The notes beneath the pieces were generated by a model. The model made no database searches, was not told the origin of the DNA, and worked only from the letters and a program-made list of their open reading frames with translations. The position numbers and the translations under genes are program-made. A stretch of 64,000 nucleotides of DNA from Verrucomicrobia bacterium LW23. GTDB taxonomy: Bacteria > Verrucomicrobiota > Verrucomicrobiia > Methylacidiphilales > UBA1321. This document shows, one piece after another, positions 8,762 through 18,028 of this stretch (position 1 is the stretch's first letter; each line of letters starts with the position of its first letter). The DNA lies in the NCBI GenBank assembly GCA_003054695.1, contig QAZA01000005.1, positions 1 through 64,000 of the forward strand, written 5' to 3'.

Positions 8762-10207
8762 ATGACTGGTCAGGAGGCCCTTGAATATCTCGGAAAGCTG
8801 CGCATGTTGGGCATGAAGCTCGGGCTCGAGAACATGCGCGAGCTATCCGAGCGGATTGGTGCGCCTCATGAGCGGCTGCGGTTTATCCATGTGGCCGGCA
8901 CCAACGGCAAAGGCTCCACGTCCGCCTTCCTTGCAAGTTGTTTGCGCAAAGCGGGTTACCGCGTGGGGCTGTTTACCAGCCCGCACCTCGTTTCCCTTTG
9001 CGAGCGCATACAGATCAACGGCGTCCCCATCTCCATGGAGGAACTGGCCGAAGGCGTCAGCGAGTTGCAAGTGGTTGCGGCACAAATGGCTGAGGCGCAC
9101 GAGGCCGACGCCGACAATCCCGGCCGCGCCACTTTCTTTGAGTTCATTACCGCCCTGGCCCTGTGGACGTTTGAGCGCAATAAAACCGACTGGGTGGTGT
9201 GGGAAACGGGCCTCGGCGGCCGCTTCGACGCCACCAACATCGTCACGCCGGAGTGCTCCGTCATCACCTCCATCGCGCTGGACCACGCCGCGCACCTGGG
9301 CAATACCACGGCGCTTATCGCCGCGGAAAAAGCCGGCATCATTAAGCCGCAAGTGCCTGTCGTCTCGGGAGTTCTGGATCCCCAGGCGCTCGAGGTCATC
9401 CACCGCCGCGCCGCAGACCTTGATGCGCCACTCGAGCACATCCCCGCCGACGCCGCGCGCAATCTCGGCATCATCCGCGGCCGCCAGCGCGCCCGCATTG
9501 GCGAGAGGGCCTATACCCTCGGCCTCCTGGGCCCCCACCAGGTGCGCAACGCCGCTTGCGCCCGCGCCGCCCTGGAGATATTGCGCGAGCGCGGCCGCTG
9601 CTTTATCACCGACGCGATGATTGCCGACGGCCTGGCCGAAGCCGTGTGGCCCGGCCGCTTTCAGGTGCTGCGCGCCAATCCGCCGCTTGTTGTGGATGGC
9701 GCGCACAATCCGGACGCCATCCACCGCCTTGTGGAGACATGGCAGGCCGCGTACGGCGACCGCCGCTGCACGCTGATCTGCGGCTTTCTCCAGGACAAAA
9801 AGTGGGACAGTATGGCGCAGGTGCTCGGCACCATCGCGGACGATGTCCTCGTCGTCGGTGTCGCCAGCGCGCGAACGTCGGATCCCGCGGAAGTCGCCCA
9901 GCTCTTCGGCCATCGCGCGCGGGCCTTCGAGAATCTCGCCGCCGCCTGGCCGGAAATCCGACGCATTGTACGCGAAGGCCCCGAGCCCGACACCGACGCG
10001 GAAGCCCCTGAACGCGAAGGCATTGCAACCGACGCAAAGCCTGCTGACGAGCAGGAAACCCGCCCCCGCGAAGGCCGCGCCGTCCTCGTCGCCGGCTCAC
10101 TCTTCCTGGTCGGCGAGTTCCTCGCGCGCCGCGATGGCGCGGACTCGCTCTTTGACATGAACGAGCACCTGGAGCCCTCGCCCGCATCGGCCCGGCCCAT
10201 TACGTAA
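8762..10207 (+). CDS. folC: Bifunctional folylpolyglutamate synthase / dihydrofolate synthase
   Basis: A 481-residue Mur-ligase-family enzyme that adds glutamate to dihydropteroate and to folates in the cytoplasm. The P-loop HVAGTNGKGST is near residue 43, with the Mur-ligase segment ETGLGGRFDATN near 155 and the C-terminal domain opening at VVDGAHNPDA near 310. Residues about 405-440 form an acidic, Pro-rich linker that is longer than usual, just before the last strand (VLVAGSLFLVGE). The 3' end nearly abuts the convergent transporter gene (15 bases). Assignment is secure. Confidence 0.95.
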   Translation: MTGQEALEYLGKLRMLGMKLGLENMRELSERIGAPHERLRFIHVAGTNGKGSTSAFLASCLRKAGYRVGLFTSPHLVSLCERIQINGVPISMEELAEGVSELQVVAAQMAEAHEADADNPGRATFFEFITALALWTFERNKTDWVVWETGLGGRFDATNIVTPECSVITSIALDHAAHLGNTTALIAAEKAGIIKPQVPVVSGVLDPQALEVIHRRAADLDAPLEHIPADAARNLGIIRGRQRARIGERAYTLGLLGPHQVRNAACARAALEILRERGRCFITDAMIADGLAEAVWPGRFQVLRANPPLVVDGAHNPDAIHRLVETWQAAYGDRRCTLICGFLQDKKWDSMAQVLGTIADDVLVVGVASARTSDPAEVAQLFGHRARAFENLAAAWPEIRRIVREGPEPDTDAEAPEREGIATDAKPADEQETRPREGRAVLVAGSLFLVGEFLARRDGADSLFDMNEHLEPSPASARPIT

Positions 10208-10222
10208 GTGCCTGGCGGCGTG

Positions 10223-11134
10223 TTAGATAAAGATAAGAATCGTCGAGACCGTCACCAGCGCCGCCCCGGCCAGGCGCGCCAGCACCACGCGCGGGGAGCT
10301 CCCGTCGAGCTCCGTATTGCCAAAGCGCGCGCCAATCATCCACACAAACACAATACCCCACAGACCGCGGCTGCTGTAAATCACGTTGGCGCCCGCCGCA
10401 TCGCCAAAATAGCCGATGGCGCTGATAAGCGCGATGGACTGCACGGCAAACAGGGACGCCCCCACAACAAGATACGGAAGTGCCTGCAGCGGAACGCCAT
10501 ACATGTGCTCGCGCCGCCGTGGAACAAGCACCAGCGAGATGACGGCGCCCAGCACCATCGCCGGCGGCACCAGCCTGCCAAACCCAATAATGGGGCTCCA
10601 GTACTGCGTCATCGAGTCAAACCCCGCAAAGGTGAGCGCGGCGAGGAATGCATAAAGAATCGCCGTAATTTGTTGCCTGGCAACGCCTTTTCGATCGTGC
10701 GCCTGTAACAGCGCGATGCCCGCAACCGAGCACACAGCCGCCACCCACGTCAACGCATCTACCGCGGCTCCAATAACATACGCTGCAATAAAGCCGACAA
10801 ACACCGCCTTGACGCCAAACACCGGTGTAACGCTGGAGACATCCCCCGACGTAAGTGCCAGAATGGTAAAGATTTGCCCCAGTACAAACAGCACGGCAAG
10901 CGCCACCATCGGCCACAACGGCTGCGGGAGGGAAGGAAATGACGTCCACTCGTAAAACAGCAAAAAGCCCACCGCGAGCATAAAATTGCAGAAAAACGTC
11001 GTGCGCCCCCGGTCCGCCCCCCTGTCGCTCGACGCCTTGAGAGCGATCGTCCCCATGGCATACAGCATTGCCGCCACCAGGGGAAAAAGGAGGTAGTACT
11101 TGGTGTGAATAAATGCGTTAAGCGCTTGCATCAA
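10223..11134 (-). CDS. DMT/EamA-like membrane transporter
   Basis: A 303-residue protein with about ten hydrophobic helices arranged as two halves, the pattern of the drug/metabolite transporter superfamily. The second half carries the small-residue helix AGANVIYSSRGLWGIVF typical of EamA domains, followed by a final helix after a polar stretch containing NTELDGSSP. No substrate can be deduced. It is divergent from the AraC-type regulator gene at 11212 with a 77-base gap, so the regulator may control it; this is inference from position only. Confidence 0.75.
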   Translation of the reverse strand: MMQALNAFIHTKYYLLFPLVAAMLYAMGTIALKASSDRGADRGRTTFFCNFMLAVGFLLFYEWTSFPSLPQPLWPMVALAVLFVLGQIFTILALTSGDVSSVTPVFGVKAVFVGFIAAYVIGAAVDALTWVAAVCSVAGIALLQAHDRKGVARQQITAILYAFLAALTFAGFDSMTQYWSPIIGFGRLVPPAMVLGAVISLVLVPRRREHMYGVPLQALPYLVVGASLFAVQSIALISAIGYFGDAAGANVIYSSRGLWGIVFVWMIGARFGNTELDGSSPRVVLARLAGAALVTVSTILIFI

Positions 11135-11172
11135 AGTAACTTCGGCGTCCAGGCGCCCAACATCCGCCCAGC

Positions 11173-11200
11173 TTGCCGGATCGGATTAGCATGCTATCTT
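11173..11200 (+). promoter_or_regulatory. Candidate sigma70-type promoter for the AraC-family gene
   Basis: TTGCCG (11173-11178) and TATCTT (11195-11200) are separated by 16 bases. Transcription would begin only a few bases before the ATG at 11212, giving an almost leaderless message, or would serve a later start such as the ATG at 11269. Pattern match only. Confidence 0.3.
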
Positions 11201-11211
11201 AGCTGCTGGAT

Positions 11212-12153
11212 ATGCCGACTTCATCGCTTTTAGCGCCAAAAACTGTGCGAAATGCGCAAAACGCGCCGATGCTCAGCGTTCCCCCGGCCGGCCCGGGCAT
11301 GATCCACTCGCATATTGCTGTGGATGTGGAGTTTCCGTTGCATTTTCAGCTTAACGGCGAGCGCACCGACCGTCCCATCGACGTTTTCCACACGCACAAC
11401 CTGCTGGAGATTGGCCTGTGCCTCACCGGCGCCGGCATCTTCCACGTCGGCGGCAAAGTCCTCCCCTTTCAGGCGGGCGACGTGAGCGTGCTGACGCCGC
11501 TGGAGTGGCACCGCAGCCAAAGCGCGCGCGGCACCATCTGCACCTGGGCGTGGTTTTTCTTCGATCCCGCGCGCCTGCTCGTCCCCGCCTTTACGCGCAC
11601 GCTCCCCTACGCGCCGGAGGATTTTGCCGGGCCGGGCTTCGCCAACGTCATGCGCGGTGCGGATCATCCCGAGCTTGTGGTGCTGCTGCAAGAGCTTGTG
11701 CGCGAGGGACATGCCAAAGCGGACGGATATCGCGACAACATGCGCGCCCTGCTCCTTATGCTGCTGCAACGCCTGCGCCGTCGCTTTACCGTCAAGCCCG
11801 CAGCCCCGCCGGCCGCCGCCACGCGCGAGACGCCCTCGCGCGTGTTGCCCGCGCTGGACGCCATGGCGCGGCGCTATCACGAGTCGCTGGGCATCAACGA
11901 GTTAGCGCGGCAGTGCGGCATGAGCGTGCGCACCTTTCAGCTCCACTTTCGCCGCGCCATGGGGCAGACGCCGCAATCCTACCTCATCCAGTGCCGCGTG
12001 CAGGCGGCCATCGCTTTGCTGCGCACGTCGGAGCTCTCCGTAACGGATCTCGCGTTCGAGTGCGGATTCGGCTCTCTCTCCAGCTTCAACCGCGCCTTCC
12101 GCACCCACACCGGCCGCAAGCCCAGCGCCTTCCGAAAGGGTGAGGCACCGTGA
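11212..12153 (+). CDS. AraC-family transcriptional regulator
   Basis: A 313-residue regulator. Residues about 40-130 form a cupin-like ligand-binding domain (HTHNLLEIGLCLTGAG, then FQAGDVSVLTPLEWHR). The last 100 residues are the double helix-turn-helix DNA-binding domain, with the first helix pair around LARQCGMSVRTFQLHFR and the family signature VTDLAFECGFGSLSSFNRAFR. Such proteins usually sense small sugars or aromatic compounds. The stop codon overlaps the next gene's GTG start by four bases, so the two are translationally coupled. An alternative start at residue 20 would remove an unstructured leader. Confidence 0.9.
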   Translation: MPTSSLLAPKTVRNAQNAPMLSVPPAGPGMIHSHIAVDVEFPLHFQLNGERTDRPIDVFHTHNLLEIGLCLTGAGIFHVGGKVLPFQAGDVSVLTPLEWHRSQSARGTICTWAWFFFDPARLLVPAFTRTLPYAPEDFAGPGFANVMRGADHPELVVLLQELVREGHAKADGYRDNMRALLLMLLQRLRRRFTVKPAAPPAAATRETPSRVLPALDAMARRYHESLGINELARQCGMSVRTFQLHFRRAMGQTPQSYLIQCRVQAAIALLRTSELSVTDLAFECGFGSLSSFNRAFRTHTGRKPSAFRKGEAP

Positions 12154-13022
12154 GCGACGCGGCGGCGGCACCCACGCCAAAGCCCGCGCGCAACGGCGGC
12201 GAGACGGCGGCGCATCGCTCGCTCAAGACGCTGGCCGCCCATTGGGCGCGGGACAATGGGCTTACCATCGCGGCGGCGGAGGTGAGTTTTCCCTACGCGC
12301 GCTTTCGGGCGGATCTCGCGGCGTATCGCCCTTACTATAAAGTACCTATGCATTTGCGGGGCGGTGTGCCCGCCCTCATTGCGCCGGACGACGACGCCTC
12401 CCCCGGCATCGGCCTTACCGCCGTTTTTGAGTGCAAGCAGGCGCGAAGCGACTTGCTGAAAGACGCCCACGATCATACGCGAACTGCAGATCGCCTGAAG
12501 ACGCTTGTCGAGCGCAAATCCCGCCTGGAGGCCCTGCTTAAGGTGCACTGCCCGCACCTGGCGCACGGCGACAGCCTGTTTCCGGAGTATGACAGCTACC
12601 ACCTGGAAGTACTTGAGCATAAGACCTATGCGATGTTGCTGAGGAAAATCCGCGAAACTCAGAGCGCGCTGAGTTTTAAAACAAAATTCAGCAAAATGAT
12701 GTCCTATCGCCTGGCCCACATGCATTACCTGGTAATGGAGCCAGGCATCATCAAGCCGCATGAGACACCCCTGGGCTGGGGCCTCCTCGTACGCGAGCCC
12801 CGGCAGCAGCCTCCTGGCGATACGCTCAGGCTTGTTGCCCCGCCCGCCCGACAAACCGTAAGCGTTGGCATGCAACTCCTTTTCCTGCAATGCATTGCAA
12901 CTGCGGCCGGGCGCGGCTTGCTTCCCTACGACGGGCCGGGAACGATGCCCGAGACCCCTGTCGCCGACGCGCCGGTACAAAAGGAGGGAGACACGGTAGA
13001 CGGCGATGCCGTACTCGGCTAA
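12150..13022 (+). CDS. Hypothetical protein with PD-(D/E)XK nuclease-like core
   Basis: A 290-residue protein starting at GTG in a 4-base overlap with the AraC gene. Residues about 45-105 have the spacing of a PD-(D/E)XK nuclease core: Glu44, Asp55 in FRADLAAY, then a strand VFECKQARSDLL with Glu94 and Lys96, resembling MmcB-type repair proteins. The remainder is a helical middle region (ERKSRLEALLK; LLRKIRETQSAL) and a C-terminus without recognisable motif. There is no signal peptide. The coupling to a regulator is unusual for a repair enzyme. The nuclease call rests on motif spacing seen by eye. Confidence 0.55.
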   Translation: MSDAAAAPTPKPARNGGETAAHRSLKTLAAHWARDNGLTIAAAEVSFPYARFRADLAAYRPYYKVPMHLRGGVPALIAPDDDASPGIGLTAVFECKQARSDLLKDAHDHTRTADRLKTLVERKSRLEALLKVHCPHLAHGDSLFPEYDSYHLEVLEHKTYAMLLRKIRETQSALSFKTKFSKMMSYRLAHMHYLVMEPGIIKPHETPLGWGLLVREPRQQPPGDTLRLVAPPARQTVSVGMQLLFLQCIATAAGRGLLPYDGPGTMPETPVADAPVQKEGDTVDGDAVLG

Positions 13023-13036
13023 GTTGGTCGCAACCT

Positions 13037-13984
13037 ATGTGTGCCCAATTCCCCGACGAGCAGGCGCCTGACGGCGCGTTCAAGCGGCAGGAAGATGCTT
13101 TCCGCCAACTGGTTACGACAGACGGCTCCACTCCGTTCGCGCCGGTGGCAGGGCGCTACCATCTCTACGTTTGCCTGGCGTGCCCGTGGGCCAGTCGCAC
13201 GCTGATTGTGCGCAATCTCCTTGGGCTGCAAGAGGTTATAAGCGTTAGCGTAGTCGACCCGATCCGCGACGAGAAGGGCTGGGCGTTTCGCGAGGGCGAC
13301 GGCTACGGACTCGATCCGATCAACGGCTTCAACTACCTGAGCGAGGCCTACGCCGCCACCGACCCCGACTTTACGGAGCGCGTCACCGTTCCGGTGTTGT
13401 GGGACAAGGAGTTACATCGCATTGTGAACAACAATGAGGACGACATCTGCCGCATGTTTGCGGACGTTTTTGCCCCCGCGTTCGGCGCGCAAGATGCTCG
13501 GCCTCAGCTCTTTCCGCAGGATATTGCCGAGGAGCAGGCTGAGCTCTCGTCCTTTATTTACGAGAACGTGAATAACGGCGTCTACTCGGCCGGCTTTGCC
13601 AGCTCGCAAGGGGCTTACGACATCGCGTTCACCGCCCTGTTTCGCGCGCTGGAGGTACTGGAGCAACGTCTTGCCACGCAACGCTTTCTGTTTGGCAATC
13701 GCATTGTGGAGACGGACTGGCGTCTGTTCTGCACGCTGGTGCGATTTGATGCCGTCTATCACGGCCACTTTAAATGCAACCTTCGCCGTATCATCGACTT
13801 ACCGAACCTGCACGGGTATCTGCTCGACTTATATCAGCAACCGGGCATCGCCGCGACAGTCAACATGGATCACATCAAGCGGCACTACTACTACACGCAC
13901 GACGACATCAACCCCAGCCGGATTGTGCCGCTGGGCCCTTTGCTTGACCTGACGCAACCACATGGGCGGGAGAAATTTGCGTAA
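13037..13984 (+). CDS. Glutathionyl-hydroquinone reductase (YqjG/Xi-class GST)
   Basis: A 315-residue Xi-class glutathione transferase that reductively removes glutathione from glutathionyl-hydroquinones. The start ATG gives MCAQFPDEQ and follows the previous gene by 14 bases; the frame stays open upstream but those codons overlap that gene. The catalytic motif CPWASR (Cys49) is present after YHLYVCLA, followed by the conserved VVDPIRDEKGW, VPVLWDK and NNNEDDICRM segments. The C-terminal helical domain ends with the family HIKRHYYYTHDDINPS. Length and motifs fit the family well. Confidence 0.92.
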   Translation: MCAQFPDEQAPDGAFKRQEDAFRQLVTTDGSTPFAPVAGRYHLYVCLACPWASRTLIVRNLLGLQEVISVSVVDPIRDEKGWAFREGDGYGLDPINGFNYLSEAYAATDPDFTERVTVPVLWDKELHRIVNNNEDDICRMFADVFAPAFGAQDARPQLFPQDIAEEQAELSSFIYENVNNGVYSAGFASSQGAYDIAFTALFRALEVLEQRLATQRFLFGNRIVETDWRLFCTLVRFDAVYHGHFKCNLRRIIDLPNLHGYLLDLYQQPGIAATVNMDHIKRHYYYTHDDINPSRIVPLGPLLDLTQPHGREKFA

Positions 13985-14151
13985 CCTGCGAGGATGTTGC
14001 CGCCAGGGCCAAGGTTCTTTGCATCCGGGCTGGCAACACGATGCGGACTCCTGTATAAAGCAGGGCTTTTGGAGCAGCGGAAAGGGTGGTCGCACGCCTC
14101 TCCCCGCTGCGGCTCTCCACGCTATCCCCTGCACTGACTCGCGCTTTTGCC

Positions 14152-15504
14152 ATGACTCCTCCCGCAACTCCCGACAGCGATCCGCACAAAAAGCCAGCCC
14201 CCGCCCCTGCCTCCGCATCCGCGTCGCAAGTGATGGATGCCAAGGAGTTTGCGGAAGATGTTGTGCAAACGCTCTCGCCGGAAGACGTGGCGGCGCGCCT
14301 GTGGGACTATACGCCGGCGGTCGCCTCAGACATCCTGGGGCAGCAGGACCCGCTGACCGCGCTGAAAATCCTGGAGGCGCTGACGCCCGAGCGGCGCGGC
14401 GACGTCCTCAAAGCCGCCTCGCCTGAGAACCGGGAGACATGGGACCGCAACGCGACGTATCCGGAGGACACGATCGGCCGGCTGATGTCGACCCCCGTGG
14501 GTGTGTTTCCGCCGCATCTTACTGTGGCTGAGGCGATTGAAGCGCTGCGATCCGTGGTGCAGCAAACCATCGTCACCTACATTTATGTTGTCGAGCCCGT
14601 CGAAACCAATGCGACGCCGGCATCGCTGGCTGCATCGGTGCCGGCCGGCCCCTCGTCGCAAGGCAAGCTCATCGGCGTGGTGGTGATGCGTCACCTCCTG
14701 TTTGCCCGCGAGGACGAAAAGCTGGAGACGCTGATGATCCGCAACCCGTTTTGCCTGGACCCGCGCATGCCGCTGGCCGATGCGATGAAGGAGGTGGTAA
14801 CGCGCCACTACCCGGTGTACCCGGTGGCGGAGGAGGACGGCTCTCTGGTCGGCCTGGTGCGCGGCGAGACGCTGTTTCAACTGCAGGTGCTGGAGAGCAC
14901 GGCGCAGATGGGTACCACGGTCGGCGTTGAGAAGGAGGAGCGTCTTTCCTCCCCCATGGCGCGCAGCCTGGGCTTTCGGCATCCGTGGCTGCAGATTAAC
15001 TTGCTGACGGCCTTTCTAGCCGCGGGCGTGGTGGCTTATTTTGAGGATACGATCAGTAAAATTTTGCTTTTAGCAACCTTTTTACCCGTCCTATCCGGCG
15101 TTACCGGCAACACGGGTTGCCAGACGCTTGCCGTTGTGCTGCGCGGCATGGCCCTGGGCGAGGTAGAGGAGGGCAATGAGCGGCGCCTGGTGGGAAAGGA
15201 GACGATGCTGGGCTTTTGCAACGGCTTCCTCGTCGGCCTGGTGGCGGCCCTGGCGGTGCTGCTGCTGGCGTGGTTCAAGGGCGATCCCAACGGGCAGCTG
15301 CTGGCCGTGGCTATTTTTGGTGCGATGACGATCAGCTGCTCTATCAGCGGCTTTGTCGGGGCGGTGCTCCCTCTGATTCTGCGCCGCTTTGGCGCGGACC
15401 CGGCGACGGCGGCCAGCATCTTTATCTCCACGGCGTCGGACGTGTGCAGCATGGGCATCTTTCTCGGGCTGGCCAAGCTGATGCTGTACATGGGCGGAAG
15501 CTGA
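14152..15504 (+). CDS. mgtE: MgtE-type magnesium transporter
   Basis: A 450-residue inner-membrane Mg2+ channel. After a Pro/Ala-rich leader come a short helical N domain (EDVAARLWDYTP; ILEALTPERRGDVL), two CBS domains (from about residue 105, beginning GRLMSTPVGVFP, to about 260) and a five-helix membrane domain. The membrane part contains PVLSGVTGNTGCQTL and the last helices around FISTASDVCSMGIF. CBS and N domains sense intracellular Mg2+ and close the pore. The ATG at 14152 was chosen over an upstream GTG at 14086; a third option is 14218 or later. The N domain is shorter than in the best-known members. Confidence 0.92.
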   Translation: MTPPATPDSDPHKKPAPAPASASASQVMDAKEFAEDVVQTLSPEDVAARLWDYTPAVASDILGQQDPLTALKILEALTPERRGDVLKAASPENRETWDRNATYPEDTIGRLMSTPVGVFPPHLTVAEAIEALRSVVQQTIVTYIYVVEPVETNATPASLAASVPAGPSSQGKLIGVVVMRHLLFAREDEKLETLMIRNPFCLDPRMPLADAMKEVVTRHYPVYPVAEEDGSLVGLVRGETLFQLQVLESTAQMGTTVGVEKEERLSSPMARSLGFRHPWLQINLLTAFLAAGVVAYFEDTISKILLLATFLPVLSGVTGNTGCQTLAVVLRGMALGEVEEGNERRLVGKETMLGFCNGFLVGLVAALAVLLLAWFKGDPNGQLLAVAIFGAMTISCSISGFVGAVLPLILRRFGADPATAASIFISTASDVCSMGIFLGLAKLMLYMGGS

Positions 15505-15704
15505 CGGGAGCGGGGGGCGCCTGAAGGCGTGCGGGCGTGCGGCCGTCTCGCCAGAATCTTCGCAATTATACATGCGCAGTCACTTGCGTTTCGCGCAAAG
15601 TGTCGGCAGTTTAGATGCGGCTTCGCCATTCGCTACAGGCCGGTGCTGATCGTCCAGAGCCGGCGCACGTGCGGGCGGGCCGTGCGCACGCTTCTCACTA
15701 TCTC

Positions 15705-17918
15705 ATGCTTAACTCTCTTTTGCGCAACTTGTTACGGGCTAACGCGCTGCGCCGGCTTCGGTGCTCCGCGGCCGCCCCGGTGGAGATTGCCGTGGCGCTC
15801 TTTGGCGGCTGCCTCGTCACCATCTTGCTGCTGGCAGTCCTTAAGATGACGGGCCCCAACGGCAGCACGGCGGCAACCGGCACACCTCCCCCAACGCGGT
15901 CCGGAACGACAGCCACGCCCAGCGCCACCGACGCCCTCTATATCGACCTGGGCCAGCCGGTGCTGCGCCTGCCGCCGCCGCGCGAGATGCCGCCCGCGCC
16001 GCCGGAAAAGACCGAGTATTTCCCCATCCAGGACCTGCGCCCCGGCATGCGCGGCGTCACCTACACCGTGCTGCAGGGCACCACCATTGTGCCCGTGGAT
16101 ACGGAGGTCCTCGGTGTCATCAAAAACGGCCTTGGCCCGCGGCTGGACCTCATCATAGGCAAGCTGGTGGACCCCAAAACCGCGCTTACCGAGGCGGTGC
16201 ATGGCATGAGCGGCAGCCCGCTTTACATCGATGGCAAGCTTGTCGGCGCTCTCTCGCGACGCATCGCCAGCTTTGAAAAGGACGGCCACTGCGGCTTCAC
16301 CCCCATCGCCGATATGCTCACCGTTGACGAGAAGCTGCGCAACCCGCCCGCGCCCGGCAAAGCGCGCGATGCCGCCACCGACGACGCCCCCGCTCCCCCG
16401 CCCGACCCCGGCCGCGGCGGCGATCCCATCGAGATCCTCGCGCGGGCACGGCAGATCCTTGGCCTGCCGGCTGTGGAAAACCCTTTCCTCCATACACTTA
16501 CGCCGCCGCAACAGCCGCAGGGCGCCGCCTCCCCTGGCGCCGCCGCCGGCCCCGGTGCGGAGACGCCTGTCAGCGGCGCAGGCGCGGGCTTTGGCCCTAA
16601 GTTCCTCACCATCAACGGCTCGCGCGTGGCGATGGAGCCGCTGGCCGTACCGCTTTGCATCAGCGGCGCGCCTCACAAAGTCGCGCAAACCATGCAGCAG
16701 CTGATGGAATCGGCCGGGCTGCGCCTGCCGGAGGGTTTTGTCGCCACGCCCGGGGGTTCGCCCAGTACATCCTCGCAAGCACTTGGACCGGAGAGCCTTA
16801 CGCCGGGGGCTCCGCTCAGCGGCTTCTACATGACGGGCTCGATCACCATGAACGCCGTGGGCACGCTGACGTGGCGCGACGGTGACCGGTTGCTCGGCTT
16901 CGGCCACCCGATGGCCAGCTTTGGCCACACCGCCGTTCCCATCGGCACCGCGGAGATCGTCACCACAATCCCCAGCTACGAGCGCCCGTTTAAAATGGCC
17001 ACGCCGGGGCGGGTGGTCGGCACGCTTACGGAGGACCGCTTCTCGGCGGTCGGCTGCATCATCGGGCCCACGCCCGCCATGGGGCGCTACCGCATCCGGC
17101 GCTTTCACAAGGGCGTGGAGCGGCCCGCCCTGGAGGGCGAGTTTATCTCGCACCAGGTGATTACGCCGATGCTGCTGGGCGCCGCCATCCTCGCCGCGGC
17201 CACCGACACGGACGACGTAGCGCGCTCGCTTTCCGTGCGGATCAACGGCGAATTCCGGGCCGAAGGGCTGCCGCCGGTCACCATCAGCAACGCGTTTGCG
17301 GGGGAGGAAACGGCGCTGACGCTGGGCGTATTGCGCTCGGCGCTGCCGTTTATGGTGCTGTATAACTCGCGCTTTGGCAACATCCAGGCGCAGTCGCTGG
17401 ACCTGACGATTGAGACAGACGAAGACCCGCGAGTCTTTGTGTTTGAATCACTTACAGCGGATACCGCCGACGCCGAGCCCGGCGATACCATACGCGTCAC
17501 TACCACCTTCCGCGAGCGCATGGGCGACAAGATCGAGCGCAGCTTCAGCGTCCGGCTGCCGCCACAGCTCAAGTCCGGCCCGGTAACGCTGCGCGTGGGT
17601 TCCGGCGCGCTGTTTGACGAGCTGGACTGGACCCGCGCGGCCTCCACGGCCCGCACGTTGCCGGAGGCAGTGCAGGCGCTGAGCGCGCGCCGACTGGCCA
17701 CGCGGCTGGTGCTGCAGGTGGTGACATCCGCAACGCCTGGGGAGATGGTGAAAGCGCAGGAACTTCCCGCGCTGCCGTCCAGCGTGGCGGAGGTAATGCG
17801 CAGCGGCAACACCAACGCCACCCGCTCTATCCTGCCCGATACCGTGTGGCAGGAGCAGTCGATCGACATGCCCGGCGTGCTGGAGGGCGGCAAGGAGCTT
17901 CAGATCAACATCAGGTAA
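15705..17918 (+). CDS. SpoIVB-type (S55) peptidase domain protein, membrane anchored
   Basis: A 737-residue protein with one N-terminal membrane helix (about residues 26-46) and the rest outside. Residues about 105-205 match the S55/SpoIVB peptidase region, with PGMRGVTYTV and the nucleophile motif GMSGSPLYIDGKLVGA at 167-182. A long Pro/Ala/Gly-rich segment (about 230-310) is followed by a second conserved block including GDRLLGFGHPM and SFGHTAVPIGTAEI. The C-terminal third looks like beta-rich repeats. In sporulating Firmicutes SpoIVB activates a sigma factor; members in non-sporeformers have no established role. The start at 15705 places the signal anchor correctly. Confidence 0.82.
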   Translation: MLNSLLRNLLRANALRRLRCSAAAPVEIAVALFGGCLVTILLLAVLKMTGPNGSTAATGTPPPTRSGTTATPSATDALYIDLGQPVLRLPPPREMPPAPPEKTEYFPIQDLRPGMRGVTYTVLQGTTIVPVDTEVLGVIKNGLGPRLDLIIGKLVDPKTALTEAVHGMSGSPLYIDGKLVGALSRRIASFEKDGHCGFTPIADMLTVDEKLRNPPAPGKARDAATDDAPAPPPDPGRGGDPIEILARARQILGLPAVENPFLHTLTPPQQPQGAASPGAAAGPGAETPVSGAGAGFGPKFLTINGSRVAMEPLAVPLCISGAPHKVAQTMQQLMESAGLRLPEGFVATPGGSPSTSSQALGPESLTPGAPLSGFYMTGSITMNAVGTLTWRDGDRLLGFGHPMASFGHTAVPIGTAEIVTTIPSYERPFKMATPGRVVGTLTEDRFSAVGCIIGPTPAMGRYRIRRFHKGVERPALEGEFISHQVITPMLLGAAILAAATDTDDVARSLSVRINGEFRAEGLPPVTISNAFAGEETALTLGVLRSALPFMVLYNSRFGNIQAQSLDLTIETDEDPRVFVFESLTADTADAEPGDTIRVTTTFRERMGDKIERSFSVRLPPQLKSGPVTLRVGSGALFDELDWTRAASTARTLPEAVQALSARRLATRLVLQVVTSATPGEMVKAQELPALPSSVAEVMRSGNTNATRSILPDTVWQEQSIDMPGVLEGGKELQINIR

Positions 17919-17944
17919 GCGGCGGCAGTCGGAAACCAAAAGAA

Positions 17945-17986
17945 AAGCGCCGAAACTGTAAGTGATACATATACAGTCCGGCGCTT
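17945..17986. terminator. Bidirectional hairpin terminator between convergent genes
   Basis: Arms AAGCGCCG (17945-17952) and CGGCGCTT (17979-17986), extended by an inner ACTGT/ACAGT pairing, flanked by A-rich sequence on the left and T's on the right. It lies between the S55 gene and the convergent YceI gene and can serve both. Confidence 0.75.
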
Positions 17987-18028
17987 TGCTGTTAGTGAAA
18001 GCGATGCAAATAGCAGTAAGCAGTACGC

